Shown: piece after piece, positions 1 through 6,961 of the stretch
Layout of the letters: each line of letters begins with the position of its first letter
Numbering within the stretch: the first letter of the stretch is position 1
Source: Sphingomonas lutea
GTDB taxonomy: Bacteria; Pseudomonadota; Alphaproteobacteria; Sphingomonadales; Sphingomonadaceae
Direction of reading: 5' to 3'
DNA: 64,000 bases
Assembly: GCF_014396785.1 (NCBI RefSeq)
Contig: NZ_CP060718.1
Coordinates: forward strand, 1,818,501-1,882,500
Made by a program: the position numbers and the translations under genes
The notes under the pieces: model-generated
Database searches by the model: none
What the model saw: the letters and a program-made list of their open reading frames with translations, nothing else
What the model was told of the DNA's origin: nothing

Positions 1-66
1 GGTGATGCCGGCCATAAGGGAATCACCGTAACGACGAGGACCGCGTGTCAGGCGATCATCCGGGCC

Positions 67-1125
67 ATGACACTCAATCGCTGGATCGCAATCTCCTGGA
101 CTATCCTGGCGCTTGGCACTGCCGCGTCGGGCGCAATTGCCCAACAGGTTGACGTTGCCTCAGGCTCGGTCGTTCAGTCCGTATTGAAACTCCGTCCGGG
201 CGAATATGTTTGGGAGCCCGACCTCGCCCCTAGCGGCCCAACTCTGCTCATCGTCAACACGACGGCACAACGCGCGCTGCTCTACCGGAACGGCATTCCG
301 ATCGCCGCTACAACCGTCTCCACGGGCCGACCCGGCTACCGGACACCGATCGGCATGTTCACCATTTTGCAAAAGCGCGTCGAGCATTATTCGAGCACGT
401 ACAACAATGCGCCGATGCCTTATATGCAACGCCTCACCTGGAAGGGCGTGGCACTGCACGCCGGCCAGCTGCCAGGCTATCCCGCGTCGCATGGATGCAT
501 CCGTCTGCCAAAGGGCTTTGCTCGCCTGCTATATGGCGTAACGACGCTCGGAATGACCGTGGTCGTGACGGATCACGCGACCACGCCGCGGGTGGCACCA
601 ACGCCGGAGATCGCGCTCGGTAAAGGCGTACCGGAGCTGCAGAGCGCCAGGACCAGCGAATGGAATCCCGGCAAGGCTCCTGCAGGGCCGGTATCGATCA
701 TCGTGAGTGCGGCCGACGGCCGCGCGATCGTGCTGCGCAACGGGGTCGAGATAGGCTCAGCTCCGGTGCGCATCGAGGGTCCCGTCACGGGCACGTGGGC
801 CTATACGCTTCGCGGCATCGATGGCGATGGCCCGCATTGGCTGCGCATGGACCTTTCCGATGGGGGCGCCACTGACCGGCCTGTGCCGCGCGAGGAGTGG
901 CGGCGGTTCCATGCACCTGAAAATTTCCGGCGTGCGGTGGCCGGGGTCGTGCAGCCTGGAACGACCGTCATCGTGACCGCCGACTCGCTGCAGCCTGGCG
1001 CTCCGGTTACGTGCCCGTCCGCGCCGAGGTCGTCAGCCTCGGCATATTCTGGCACGGACCGTCGCGGACATGATCGAATTGCGTATAGGCAGTCGGGTGG
1101 CGGAAGAGCGAAAGAAATCGCTTGA
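67..1125 (+). CDS. L,D-transpeptidase (YkuD domain), altered C-terminus
   Basis: Predicted periplasmic L,D-transpeptidase that makes or edits peptidoglycan cross-links. Residues 1-25 look like a signal peptide ending in an A-I-A-Q type site. The YkuD domain covers about residues 58-168 and holds the catalytic motif SHGCIRLP, with His142 and Cys144. A second module (about 210-310) contains a VSIIVSAADGRAIVLRNG-type repeat that echoes the domain's first strand. The last 40 residues are Ser/Arg/Gly-rich and unlike the family. From about 1046 another frame codes for the end of a GAF domain, so the true 3' end seems to have been lost at a junction. The catalytic domain is intact, so the enzyme may still work. 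The family call is firm; the natural C-terminus is uncertain. Confidence 0.85.
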   Translation: MTLNRWIAISWTILALGTAASGAIAQQVDVASGSVVQSVLKLRPGEYVWEPDLAPSGPTLLIVNTTAQRALLYRNGIPIAATTVSTGRPGYRTPIGMFTILQKRVEHYSSTYNNAPMPYMQRLTWKGVALHAGQLPGYPASHGCIRLPKGFARLLYGVTTLGMTVVVTDHATTPRVAPTPEIALGKGVPELQSARTSEWNPGKAPAGPVSIIVSAADGRAIVLRNGVEIGSAPVRIEGPVTGTWAYTLRGIDGDGPHWLRMDLSDGGATDRPVPREEWRRFHAPENFRRAVAGVVQPGTTVIVTADSLQPGAPVTCPSAPRSSASAYSGTDRRGHDRIAYRQSGGGRAKEIA

Positions 1126-2190
1126 ACGTCAGTCGGAGTTGCTGCGGGCGACCATTGACCACGTGCAGCAGGGCATTGGAGTGTTCGATTCCGACCTCAA
1201 GCTGGTGCTTTGGAACGACCTATTATTCGACTTGCTGGAGCTGCCAGGGAGCTGTGTGCAGAAGGATGCGACGCTGAGGTCATGCTGCTGGCAGCCGCGA
1301 AGGCGGGCATTTTTGGGCCAGGCAGTGTGGAAACGCTGGTTGGGGACTTGCTCGATTCCATTCGTTCGGCGCCCAGCCGCCGCTTGGACGTTCACTTGGC
1401 AAGTGGGCGCGTTTTGGACGCTTGGCGCGCGGCTATTTCCGAGGGTCGATCCATTCTTGCTGTCCAGGATGTTACGGAACAGCGCGGCGCGGAGCGGATG
1501 AAGGACGAGTTTGTTTCGACGGTCAGCCACGAGCTCAGGACGCCGCTGACGTCGATCAACGGCTCGCTCGCCATCCTGTCCAAGAGCTCTGAGGGGCGCC
1601 TCGATCAAACTGGGCAGCAAATGCTCGATATCGCTATCAGAAATATCGATCGCTTAAATAGGCTGATCAACGACATCCTCGACATCGAAAAGCTTGGGTC
1701 AGGGTCCGTTGTGATGCATGTCCAGCGGCTTGAGCTTGCTGAGCTGCTGAGCTGCGTCGTTAATGAAAATCGTCCCTTTGCGAATACCCATGGCGTCGAT
1801 GTCCAGCTTGAACTTCCTGACGAACCTGTCCTGGTGTTGGGGGATCAGGGGCGGCTCGTACAAGCCGTCACCAACTTAATTGCCAACGCCTGTAAATTCT
1901 CGCCGCCTGGCGCGATCGTGGATGTGAGTTGCCAGAAAGCTGACGGCCGGGCAATCATCGAGGTTCAGGACACTGGACCGGGTATCCCCGTTGAGTTTCG
2001 GCCTCACGTCTTCCAGCGATTTGCTCAAGCGAGCCCCGACCATCAGCAGGGCAGATCAGGGTCGGGCTTGGGGTTGGCCATCACCAAAGCCATCATCGAA
2101 CAGCATGAAGGGAACATCGGCTTTGACTCCGTAGTCGGGTCCGGGTCACGATTCTGGCTGACGCTGCCGCTGTTGGGAGAGCAAAGTTGA
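1046..2190 (+). pseudogene. GAF-PAS-HisKA-HATPase sensor histidine kinase, truncated and frameshifted
   Basis: This is the remnant of a cytoplasmic hybrid-sensor type histidine kinase. Codons from 1046 give a final GAF helix (ILARTVADMIELRIGSR), and a linker helix and a PAS-7 domain follow. The frame breaks near 1243, right after LLELP. The PAS domain continues one frame over (RELCAEGCDAEVM) and runs without stops through the H-box FVSTVSHELRTPLTS, the N-box NLIANACKFSP, DTGPGIP and GSGLGLAI to the stop at 2190. One missing base explains the break. The N-terminal part of the GAF domain is absent, replaced by the upstream transpeptidase. An internal start (TTG 1210, or the Met codon just before the H-box) could still give a soluble kinase core. 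The stop overlaps the response-regulator start, which suggests a former operon. Confidence 0.72.
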
Positions 2191-2591
2191 AACAACTGCG
2201 GCACGTCGTGCTGGTGGAAGACGACCCTGATATTGCGGCTCTCGCGCAAATCGCGTTGCGTGATTTTGGGCAGTTAGAGTGCACGCATTTCTCTTCTGGC
2301 GAGGAGGCGTTGGAGCGCTTGCCTGCTATCGCGCCCGACCTAATCGTACTCGATTTTCGGCTTCCTGGGATGAATGGTCAGCAGGTACTCGAGAAGATCA
2401 GGTCGGATGGCGCCAACCCGCAGCCACCCGTCGTCTTTATGACCGCGAGCCTGATGCCTAACCATGTCGAAAAGCTGATTGCGGCGGGAGCGCTCGCGGT
2501 CCTGCCCAAGCCGTTCGATCCCCTCGCCCTGCCTGATCGGCTCAAGGAGATTTGGGAAAGCACGCAGTGCATGCCTTCGCGAGTGCAATAA
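2187..2591 (+). CDS. Single-domain response regulator (CheY-like)
   Basis: A 134-residue stand-alone receiver domain with no output domain. Acidic pocket residues lie in VLVEDDPDI, the phospho-acceptor Asp in LIVLDFRLPGMNG, the conserved Thr in VVFMTAS and the Lys in LPKPFDP. The TTG start at 2187 overlaps the kinase stop (TTGA), so the pair was translationally coupled. It probably took phosphate from the adjacent kinase, and with that kinase damaged its current donor is unknown. No DNA-binding or enzymatic output is encoded, so it would act through protein contact. Confidence 0.85.
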   Translation: MKQLRHVVLVEDDPDIAALAQIALRDFGQLECTHFSSGEEALERLPAIAPDLIVLDFRLPGMNGQQVLEKIRSDGANPQPPVVFMTASLMPNHVEKLIAAGALAVLPKPFDPLALPDRLKEIWESTQCMPSRVQ

Positions 2592-2709
2592 CGAAAAATC
2601 AGTTTCACGTGAGCTCATAACCTGGCGTTTTTGCTCAGCTGGGCTTCGGCGCGCGCCCTGGAACCAAAGCGTATGCCCAAAGTACCTCGCCGCGAAGTTG
2701 GCGATATTC

Positions 2710-2741
2710 ACTCATGACAAAAGTGACAAAATGTCATGAGT
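2710..2741. repeat. Inverted repeat, 10-bp arms with 12-nt spacer (copy A)
   Basis: Perfect arms ACTCATGACA (2710-2719) and TGTCATGAGT (2732-2741) are separated by 12 nt. The same left arm, the same spacer length and an 8/10 right arm recur at 30144-30175, and both copies are preceded by TC. It lies in the 434-bp gene-free stretch between the response regulator and moaD. Its symmetry suits a dimeric regulator's operator, but no factor is known. Confidence 0.6.
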
Positions 2742-2769
2742 AGCCGTAATGCGACTGTCAGCCTCGAAA

Positions 2770-2783
2770 ATGATCTGGATCAT
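2770..2783 (+). promoter_or_regulatory. FNR-like box upstream of the moa leader
   Basis: ATGAT-CTGG-ATCAT, a perfectly symmetric 14-mer one base per arm from the FNR consensus TTGAT-N4-ATCAA. Class II spacing predicts a transcript start near 2818 running toward moaD. No good -10 is visible (TCATGA at 2805-2810 is weak). Confidence 0.6.
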
Positions 2784-2817
2784 CGCTTATTCTGACGGGC
2801 CGTTTCATGAAGGTGAC

Positions 2818-2945
2818 GAGAGGTTCGGACGGACACCCACCCAGCCCCTCGTTCCGGACCGCTCGGTCTGTCCCGGATCCCCTTCCGGCGGACATGAGTG
2901 CTGAAAGCCCCGGCTGCCGACGCTGATAAAGGCCGGGGCTTTTTG
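2818..2945 (+). ncRNA. Putative leader or small RNA ending in an intrinsic terminator
   Basis: Between the FNR-like box and moaD there is no convincing ORF, but the stretch is rich in complementary segments (for example GACCG and CGGTC near 2860). It ends in a strong terminator hairpin. It could be an anaerobically induced small RNA, or an attenuator leader deciding read-through into the moa genes. It does not match any Moco riboswitch pattern I can recall. The ends are inferred from promoter geometry and the terminator only. Confidence 0.35.
2904..2944 (+). terminator. Intrinsic terminator / attenuator ahead of moaD
   Basis: Perfect 11-bp arms AAAGCCCCGGC (2904-2914) and GCCGGGGCTTT (2932-2942) with a T-run immediately after. 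It lies about 80 nt upstream of the moaD start and far (310 nt) from the response-regulator stop, so it more likely ends a transcript that begins inside this gap. Confidence 0.75.
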
Positions 2946-3025
2946 CATCTACTGGACTGTTGACGCCAAGCGCACTTCGACCGAAGTCCGGGGGCGCGCA
3001 ATCATTACCGACTATAAGGTGGTGC

Positions 3026-3268
3026 GTGAAAGTTCGATCCTACGGCAAACTGGCAGACCTGCTGGGGCAGGAAAGGATCGTCCACCTCCAGGCGCCATGC
3101 ACCGTCGCCGAGCTGCGCGCCTGCCTGGCCGCGGAATGCCCCGAAGCCGCCCAGCCGCTTGCGAGCAGGCGGGTGCTTGCCTGCGTGGGAGATTTGGTCG
3201 TTCCCGACAACCATGTCGTGGCGCCAGGAGAAACGGTCGAGTTTCTTGCTCCCGTGTCGGGCGGCTGA
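3026..3268 (+). CDS. moaD: Molybdopterin synthase small subunit MoaD
   Basis: An 80-residue ubiquitin-fold sulfur carrier. It ends in the Gly-Gly tail (PVSGG) that is activated as a thiocarboxylate and donates sulfur to precursor Z/cPMP together with MoaE. The GTG start at 3026 is chosen because it gives the usual length and starts in the typical KVRSYGKLADLLG strand; AAGG lies upstream at 3017-3020. Longer in-frame starts add unrelated residues. The stop overlaps the moaE start by one base (TGATG). First gene of a tight moaDEBC-moeA run. Confidence 0.92.
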   Translation: MKVRSYGKLADLLGQERIVHLQAPCTVAELRACLAAECPEAAQPLASRRVLACVGDLVVPDNHVVAPGETVEFLAPVSGG

Positions 3269-3726
3269 TGCCTTTCAGAGCCAGGTTGGCTGAGCATGCT
3301 TTCGATCCCGCGGCCGAGCTCGCCGAGCTGACGCGCTGCGCCGCCGGCGACGGGGCCGTGGTGAGCTTCGTCGGTCTCGCCCGGCCTGTCACCAAAGCGG
3401 GCGAGGCGCTGCAAGCCCTCGTCCTCGAGCATCACCCCCGCCTGACGGCCAAGTCGCTAGATGACATCGCCTCGAATGCGTTGCTCCGCTTCGCCGTCAG
3501 CCACGTCCGGGTGGTACATCGATGCGGCGAGATATCTCCCGGCGAGCCGATCGTGTTCGCGGGGGCAAGTTCGATGCACCGGCGCGCCGCGTTCGAGGCG
3601 GCAGACTATTTGATGGACCGCTTGAAAACCGAGGCGATCTTCTGGAAGCGCGAGGAGGGTCCGAATGGTTCTTCCTGGATTGAGCCGACCGAAGCGGATT
3701 ATGCGGACCGCCACCGTTGGGAGTGA
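3268..3726 (+). CDS. moaE: Molybdopterin synthase catalytic subunit MoaE
   Basis: A 152-residue catalytic subunit of molybdopterin synthase, which inserts the dithiolene sulfurs into cPMP using MoaD thiocarboxylate. Visible family features are GAVVSFVGLAR near the N-terminus, LEHHPRLT, and VRVVHRCGEISPGEPIV followed by the conserved HR and the active-site lysine region FWKREEGPNGSSWIE. The ATG at 3268 overlaps the moaD stop, so the two are translated together, as expected of a 1:1 complex. Confidence 0.93.
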   Translation: MPFRARLAEHAFDPAAELAELTRCAAGDGAVVSFVGLARPVTKAGEALQALVLEHHPRLTAKSLDDIASNALLRFAVSHVRVVHRCGEISPGEPIVFAGASSMHRRAAFEAADYLMDRLKTEAIFWKREEGPNGSSWIEPTEADYADRHRWE

Positions 3727-3729
3727 GCC

Positions 3730-4266
3730 TTGGCTGGAATCGACGAGACGCTGACCTTCTATCCGTTGCGGATCGCGGTGCTCACCGTCTCTGACACTCG
3801 CGACGAGAACAGCGACAAGTCGGGCGCCTTGTTGGCCGAGCGGCTAACGAATGCGAGGCATGAGCTGGCCGGAAAGGCCATCGTGAAGGATGAGGTCGAG
3901 GCGATCCGCCAACGGGTCCAGGATTGGGTCGACGATGAATCCGTGGACGCCATCATCTCCACCGGCGGCACCGGCTTCGCGCCGCGCGACGTCACGCCAG
4001 AGGCGGTCAAGCCGCTTTTCCGGCGCGAGATGGACGGCTTCTCCGTGCTGTTCCACCAGGCGAGCTTCGGCACGGTCGGCCTGTCGACCTTGCAGTCGCG
4101 GGCCTTTGCCGGACAGATCGGGGACACCTTCATCTTCTGCCTGCCAGGCTCGACCGGTGCGTGCCGGGACGGATGGGACCTCGTCCTCCGGCACGAACTT
4201 GACAGCCGCTACCGCCCGTGTTCGCTCGCCGGACAGATTCCGCGGCTGAGGCACCTCTGCGCATGA
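3730..4266 (+). CDS. moaB: MoaB/Mog-type molybdopterin adenylyltransferase
   Basis: A 178-residue MoCF-domain protein that adenylates molybdopterin before metal insertion. It has the LTVSDTRDENSDKSG start, the ISTGGTGFAPRDVTPEAV nucleotide loop and the LPGSTGACRDGWD segment. The TTG start at 3730 lies three bases after moaE. The last four bases overlap the moaC ATG (ATGA). It is closer in length and motifs to MoaB than to MogA, but the exact subfamily is not certain. Confidence 0.88.
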   Translation: MAGIDETLTFYPLRIAVLTVSDTRDENSDKSGALLAERLTNARHELAGKAIVKDEVEAIRQRVQDWVDDESVDAIISTGGTGFAPRDVTPEAVKPLFRREMDGFSVLFHQASFGTVGLSTLQSRAFAGQIGDTFIFCLPGSTGACRDGWDLVLRHELDSRYRPCSLAGQIPRLRHLCA

Positions 4267-4745
4267 CCAGGCTGACCCATCTCGACGACGAGGGCCGCGC
4301 GCGGATGGTTGACGTGTCCGGCAAGGAGCCCACCGCTCGGGTAGCGACCGCCGAAGGCACGCTTTCCTGCGCCCGCGAGACGCTCGATCAGGTGCGCGCC
4401 GGAACGACGCCCAAGGGCTCGGTCGTCGGCACTGCCGAGCTTGCCGGCGTGATGGCGGCGAAGCGAACGGCAGACCTCATCCCCCTCTGTCATCCGCTGC
4501 CGCTCACCAAGGCAGAAGTTCGCGTCGAGTTGGACGATGACCTACCCGGCTTCCACGTAACGGCTCAGGTCAAGACGACTGGCGTCACAGGCGTTGAAAT
4601 GGAGGCCCTCACCGCCGTGTCCATAGCCTGCCTGACCCTGTTCGACATGCTGAAGGCGATCGATCGGACCATGGTGATCGGTGCGATCCAGGTCACTTGC
4701 AAGAGCGGCGGCAAGTCAGGCGACTGGAAACGCTCGCAGGCCTGA
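4263..4745 (+). CDS. moaC: Cyclic pyranopterin monophosphate synthase MoaC
   Basis: A 160-residue hexameric enzyme that, after MoaA, converts the rearranged GTP intermediate into cyclic pyranopterin monophosphate. Family marks are LTHLDDEGRARMVDVSGK at the N-terminus, KRTADLIPLCHPLPLTK, and VEMEALTAVSIACLTLFDM in the core, with the KSGGKSGDW tail. The start ATG at 4263 overlaps the moaB stop, and its own stop overlaps the moeA ATG. moaA, its functional partner, lies 17 kb away on the other strand. Confidence 0.95.
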   Translation: MTRLTHLDDEGRARMVDVSGKEPTARVATAEGTLSCARETLDQVRAGTTPKGSVVGTAELAGVMAAKRTADLIPLCHPLPLTKAEVRVELDDDLPGFHVTAQVKTTGVTGVEMEALTAVSIACLTLFDMLKAIDRTMVIGAIQVTCKSGGKSGDWKRSQA

Positions 4746-5932
4746 TGATCAGTTTCGACGAGGCTCTCGCGCACGTCCGGGCGGTCGCCCAACCGCTTGG
4801 TAAGGAAGTAGTAGCGGTCAGCGAGGCTGCAGGCCGCGTGCTGGCCGCGCCGGTCATCGCCCGGATTTCGTCTCCGCGCTCCGATGTCTCGGCGATGGAC
4901 GGCTATGCCGTCCGCGAGGCGGACCTTGCTGCTCTCCCGGCGCAGCTAGGGGTGGTCGGCGAGTCCTTCGCGGGGAGCAGCTGGGACGGGACTGTCGGCT
5001 CCGGCCAGTGCGCCCGCGTCTTCACTGGAGCGCCCGTCCCAGCCGGTGCGGATCGGGTGGTCATCCAGGAAGACGTGCGCCGCGAAGATGACGTGGCCAT
5101 CGTCGAGCGACATCCGGGCAACGCCCGGCACATCCGCAAACAAGGCGGCGATTTTGAACAGGGGGACGAGGTCCTCCCCGCGGGACGGCTGCTCGACAAG
5201 CGCGCCATCGTCGCAGCGGCTGCGGCCGACGCGGCGATTGTCGAGGTCTTCACTCGTCCCCGCGTGCACATCCTGAGCACGGGTGACGAACTCGCCGAGC
5301 CGGGGACGGCGGCGGAGACGCCCGATGCCATCCCCGAGAGTGTGTCGCTCGGCGTCGCCGCGCTCGCGGCGGAATGGGGCGCGGAGGTCGTCGGCCGGAC
5401 GCGGCTCCGCGACGACCTCCGAGCGATGGAAGTAGCGGCAGCGCAGGCGATCGTTGACGCCGACCTGGTCGTCGTCACGGGCGGCGCGTCGGTCGGCGAG
5501 AAGGACTTCGCCAAGACGATGTTCGAGCCAGCTGCTCTCGACGTCATCTTCGCCAAGGTCTCGATCAAGCCGGGCAAGCCAGTGTGGCTCGGCCGCGCCG
5601 GCAACGCGTTGGTCATGGGGCTGCCGGGCAATCCTACGTCCGCGCTGGTAACCGGCCGCTTGCTGCTCGCGCCGTTGTTGGCCGGGCTCGCTGGGCAGGA
5701 GGTCGCCGATGCCCTGCATTGGCGCAGCGCTAGGTTGGGCAGTCCGCTTGATGCCTGCGGTGCTCGCGAAACGTTCCACCGCGCCCAATGGATCGGCGAT
5801 TCAGTGGAACTGCTGCGCTTTCAAGATTCGGGAGCCCAGAAGGCCCTTGCGGAAGCCGATGTTCTCATCCGCCAGTCCGCACATTCCTCCGCTCTTCCCC
5901 TAGGCTCGGAAGTGACGATTCTCGACTTCTGA
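4745..5932 (+). CDS. moeA: Molybdopterin molybdotransferase MoeA
   Basis: A 395-residue enzyme that inserts molybdate into adenylated molybdopterin, releasing AMP. Domain order is the MoeA N-terminal region with SPRSDVSAMDGYAVR, the MoCF domain with ILSTGDEL and VVVTGGASVGEKDF, then IKPGKPVWLG, GLPGNPTSALV and the C-terminal domain IV. The ATG at 4745 overlaps the moaC stop. It closes the moaDEBC-moeA operon; an FNR box follows almost immediately, so the next gene has its own promoter. Confidence 0.94.
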   Translation: MISFDEALAHVRAVAQPLGKEVVAVSEAAGRVLAAPVIARISSPRSDVSAMDGYAVREADLAALPAQLGVVGESFAGSSWDGTVGSGQCARVFTGAPVPAGADRVVIQEDVRREDDVAIVERHPGNARHIRKQGGDFEQGDEVLPAGRLLDKRAIVAAAAADAAIVEVFTRPRVHILSTGDELAEPGTAAETPDAIPESVSLGVAALAAEWGAEVVGRTRLRDDLRAMEVAAAQAIVDADLVVVTGGASVGEKDFAKTMFEPAALDVIFAKVSIKPGKPVWLGRAGNALVMGLPGNPTSALVTGRLLLAPLLAGLAGQEVADALHWRSARLGSPLDACGARETFHRAQWIGDSVELLRFQDSGAQKALAEADVLIRQSAHSSALPLGSEVTILDF

Positions 5933-5935
5933 CGA

Positions 5936-5976
5936 GTGATCCAGATCAACGAGGCCGCGTGCGCGAAGCCTAGATT
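5936..5976 (+). promoter_or_regulatory. Class II FNR-type promoter
   Basis: Box GTGAT-CCAG-ATCAA at 5936-5949 (centre 5942.5) and a -10 element TAGATT at 5971-5976. The predicted start site near 5984 puts the box at -41.5, the standard class II geometry. It drives the small gene beginning at 5998. This is one of the two best-formed FNR promoters of the window. Confidence 0.65.
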
Positions 5977-5997
5977 GCACTCATGCGCCGGGAATCC

Positions 5998-6183
5998 ATG
6001 ACCGAGCGGGCAAGCCCGTCACACCTTGCCCGACAAGCCGAACGCCTCGAACAAGCCGCGGCCTTCATGAGCAGGCCGGACTGTCGAACGCACATCCTGG
6101 AAAAGGCGGCCGAGTTTCGCGCCCAGGACGTGCTGATGAGAATCTCGCGGAGATACGCTGGAGACCGTTTGCATACTGCCTGA
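5998..6183 (+). CDS. Hypothetical small protein under FNR-type promoter
   Basis: A 61-residue basic, helical protein of unrecognised family, with no membrane segment or metal motif. One Cys (PDCRTH) and a helix-rich RQAERLEQAAAFM start are visible. ATG 5998 is preferred over ATG 5983 because the predicted transcript starts at about 5984, and GGGAA at 5989 can serve as ribosome site. Placed between the Moco operon and mobA, it may have a role in nitrate respiration, but that is inference from context. Confidence 0.55.
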   Translation: MTERASPSHLARQAERLEQAAAFMSRPDCRTHILEKAAEFRAQDVLMRISRRYAGDRLHTA

Positions 6184-6224
6184 GGCCGCCCGCTGCTGCT
6201 TCAAGGACATGAAGGGAGGCGACA

Positions 6225-6530
6225 GTGGACCTGAACTATTTCCTTTATCGCCAGCAGGTCGAGCGGACCTTGGCTCAAAGCGCGGCGTGCCCGGAAGCGC
6301 GCGCCGTCCATGCGGAGCTTGCGGCGCCTTACGAGGCCAGAATCGAGCGAGCGACCAAAGGGAATCTGACGTTCATGCGCGCTCAGCGAAGCCGTTGCTC
6401 CGCCGCCGCGAGATCCTCGGCAGCGTTGATATTGAAGAAAGGATCCGCCGGGTCTGCGGGCCATTCCACGACCACGTATCCGACGGCTTCGGCGAAGCCC
6501 CTGAGCGACCGGTTGCCAGTACTGAGATAG
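6225..6530 (+). CDS. Hypothetical protein, 3' end antisense to mobA
   Basis: The GTG start at 6225 is preceded by GGGAGG and opens a protein beginning MDLNYFLYRQQVERTL. The first 50-55 residues look like a genuine small helical protein (conserved-looking Asn-Tyr-Phe, and a RAVHAELAAPYEARI helix). The rest is low-complexity Ser/Ala sequence read antisense to the mobA 3' end (convergent overlap of about 148 bases). Either the tail is real overlap or the original stop was lost. Function unknown. Confidence 0.5.
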   Translation: MDLNYFLYRQQVERTLAQSAACPEARAVHAELAAPYEARIERATKGNLTFMRAQRSRCSAAARSSAALILKKGSAGSAGHSTTTYPTASAKPLSDRLPVLR

Positions 6531-6961
6531 CCGGGCACGTATTGAAGGGCGGAGGTCGGCCACAGCCCGCAAACCGGGTGCAAGTGACCGCCGCTGGCAG
6601 CGATCGCGGCCTGGTGGCCGCTCACTGCGGACGCCAAGCGACCGGGAAGATCGGTCGGCAAGAACGGCATATCTGCGGGGATGGTCAGCAGGCCGTCGCA
6701 GCCCAGAGCTTTGGCCTCGCGGAGGGCGGCCGCCAGCCCGGCAAGGGGGCCCTCGATGCCCGGCTCGTCAAGGATAGAAAAGGACTCCGTTCCAGCCGCC
6801 TGCGGCCGGTCCCGCACGGCGACGAAGACGAGGCCCGACCATTGCCGCGCCTGCTCAACCGCGCGATTGAGCAAGGTCCGGCCTGCGAGCACCCGCAAGG
6901 GCTTGTTGCCGCCGATACGGCGCCCCTGCCCCCCGGCAAGGATGACTACGGCGATCCTCAA
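6383..6961 (-). CDS. mobA: Molybdenum cofactor guanylyltransferase MobA
   Basis: A 192-residue nucleotidyltransferase that adds GMP to Mo-molybdopterin to make the bis-MGD cofactor required by NarG. The GTP-binding loop VVILAGGQGRRIGGNKPL is at the N-terminus; IPADMPFLP carries the metal-binding Asp, and VCGLWP and FFNINAAEDLAAAE form the C-terminal core. It is slightly shorter than E. coli MobA. Its ATG overlaps the stop of the upstream TauE-like gene by four bases, so both are co-transcribed leftward. Confidence 0.9.
   Translation of the reverse strand: MRIAVVILAGGQGRRIGGNKPLRVLAGRTLLNRAVEQARQWSGLVFVAVRDRPQAAGTESFSILDEPGIEGPLAGLAAALREAKALGCDGLLTIPADMPFLPTDLPGRLASAVSGHQAAIAASGGHLHPVCGLWPTSALQYVPGYLSTGNRSLRGFAEAVGYVVVEWPADPADPFFNINAAEDLAAAEQRLR

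Noticed and set aside
2711..2783. The 2.7-kb inverted repeat as an FNR site
   Set aside because: Its half-site is TGACA with 12-base spacing, not TTGAT-N4-ATCAA; the FNR box is the separate element at 2770.
2818..2945. Moco riboswitch
   Set aside because: Position is right, but I could not match the conserved Moco-motif helices, so it is left as an unclassified leader or small RNA.
2960..3025. Longer moaD start at 2960
   Set aside because: It adds 22 unrelated residues; GTG 3026 gives the normal length and N-terminus.
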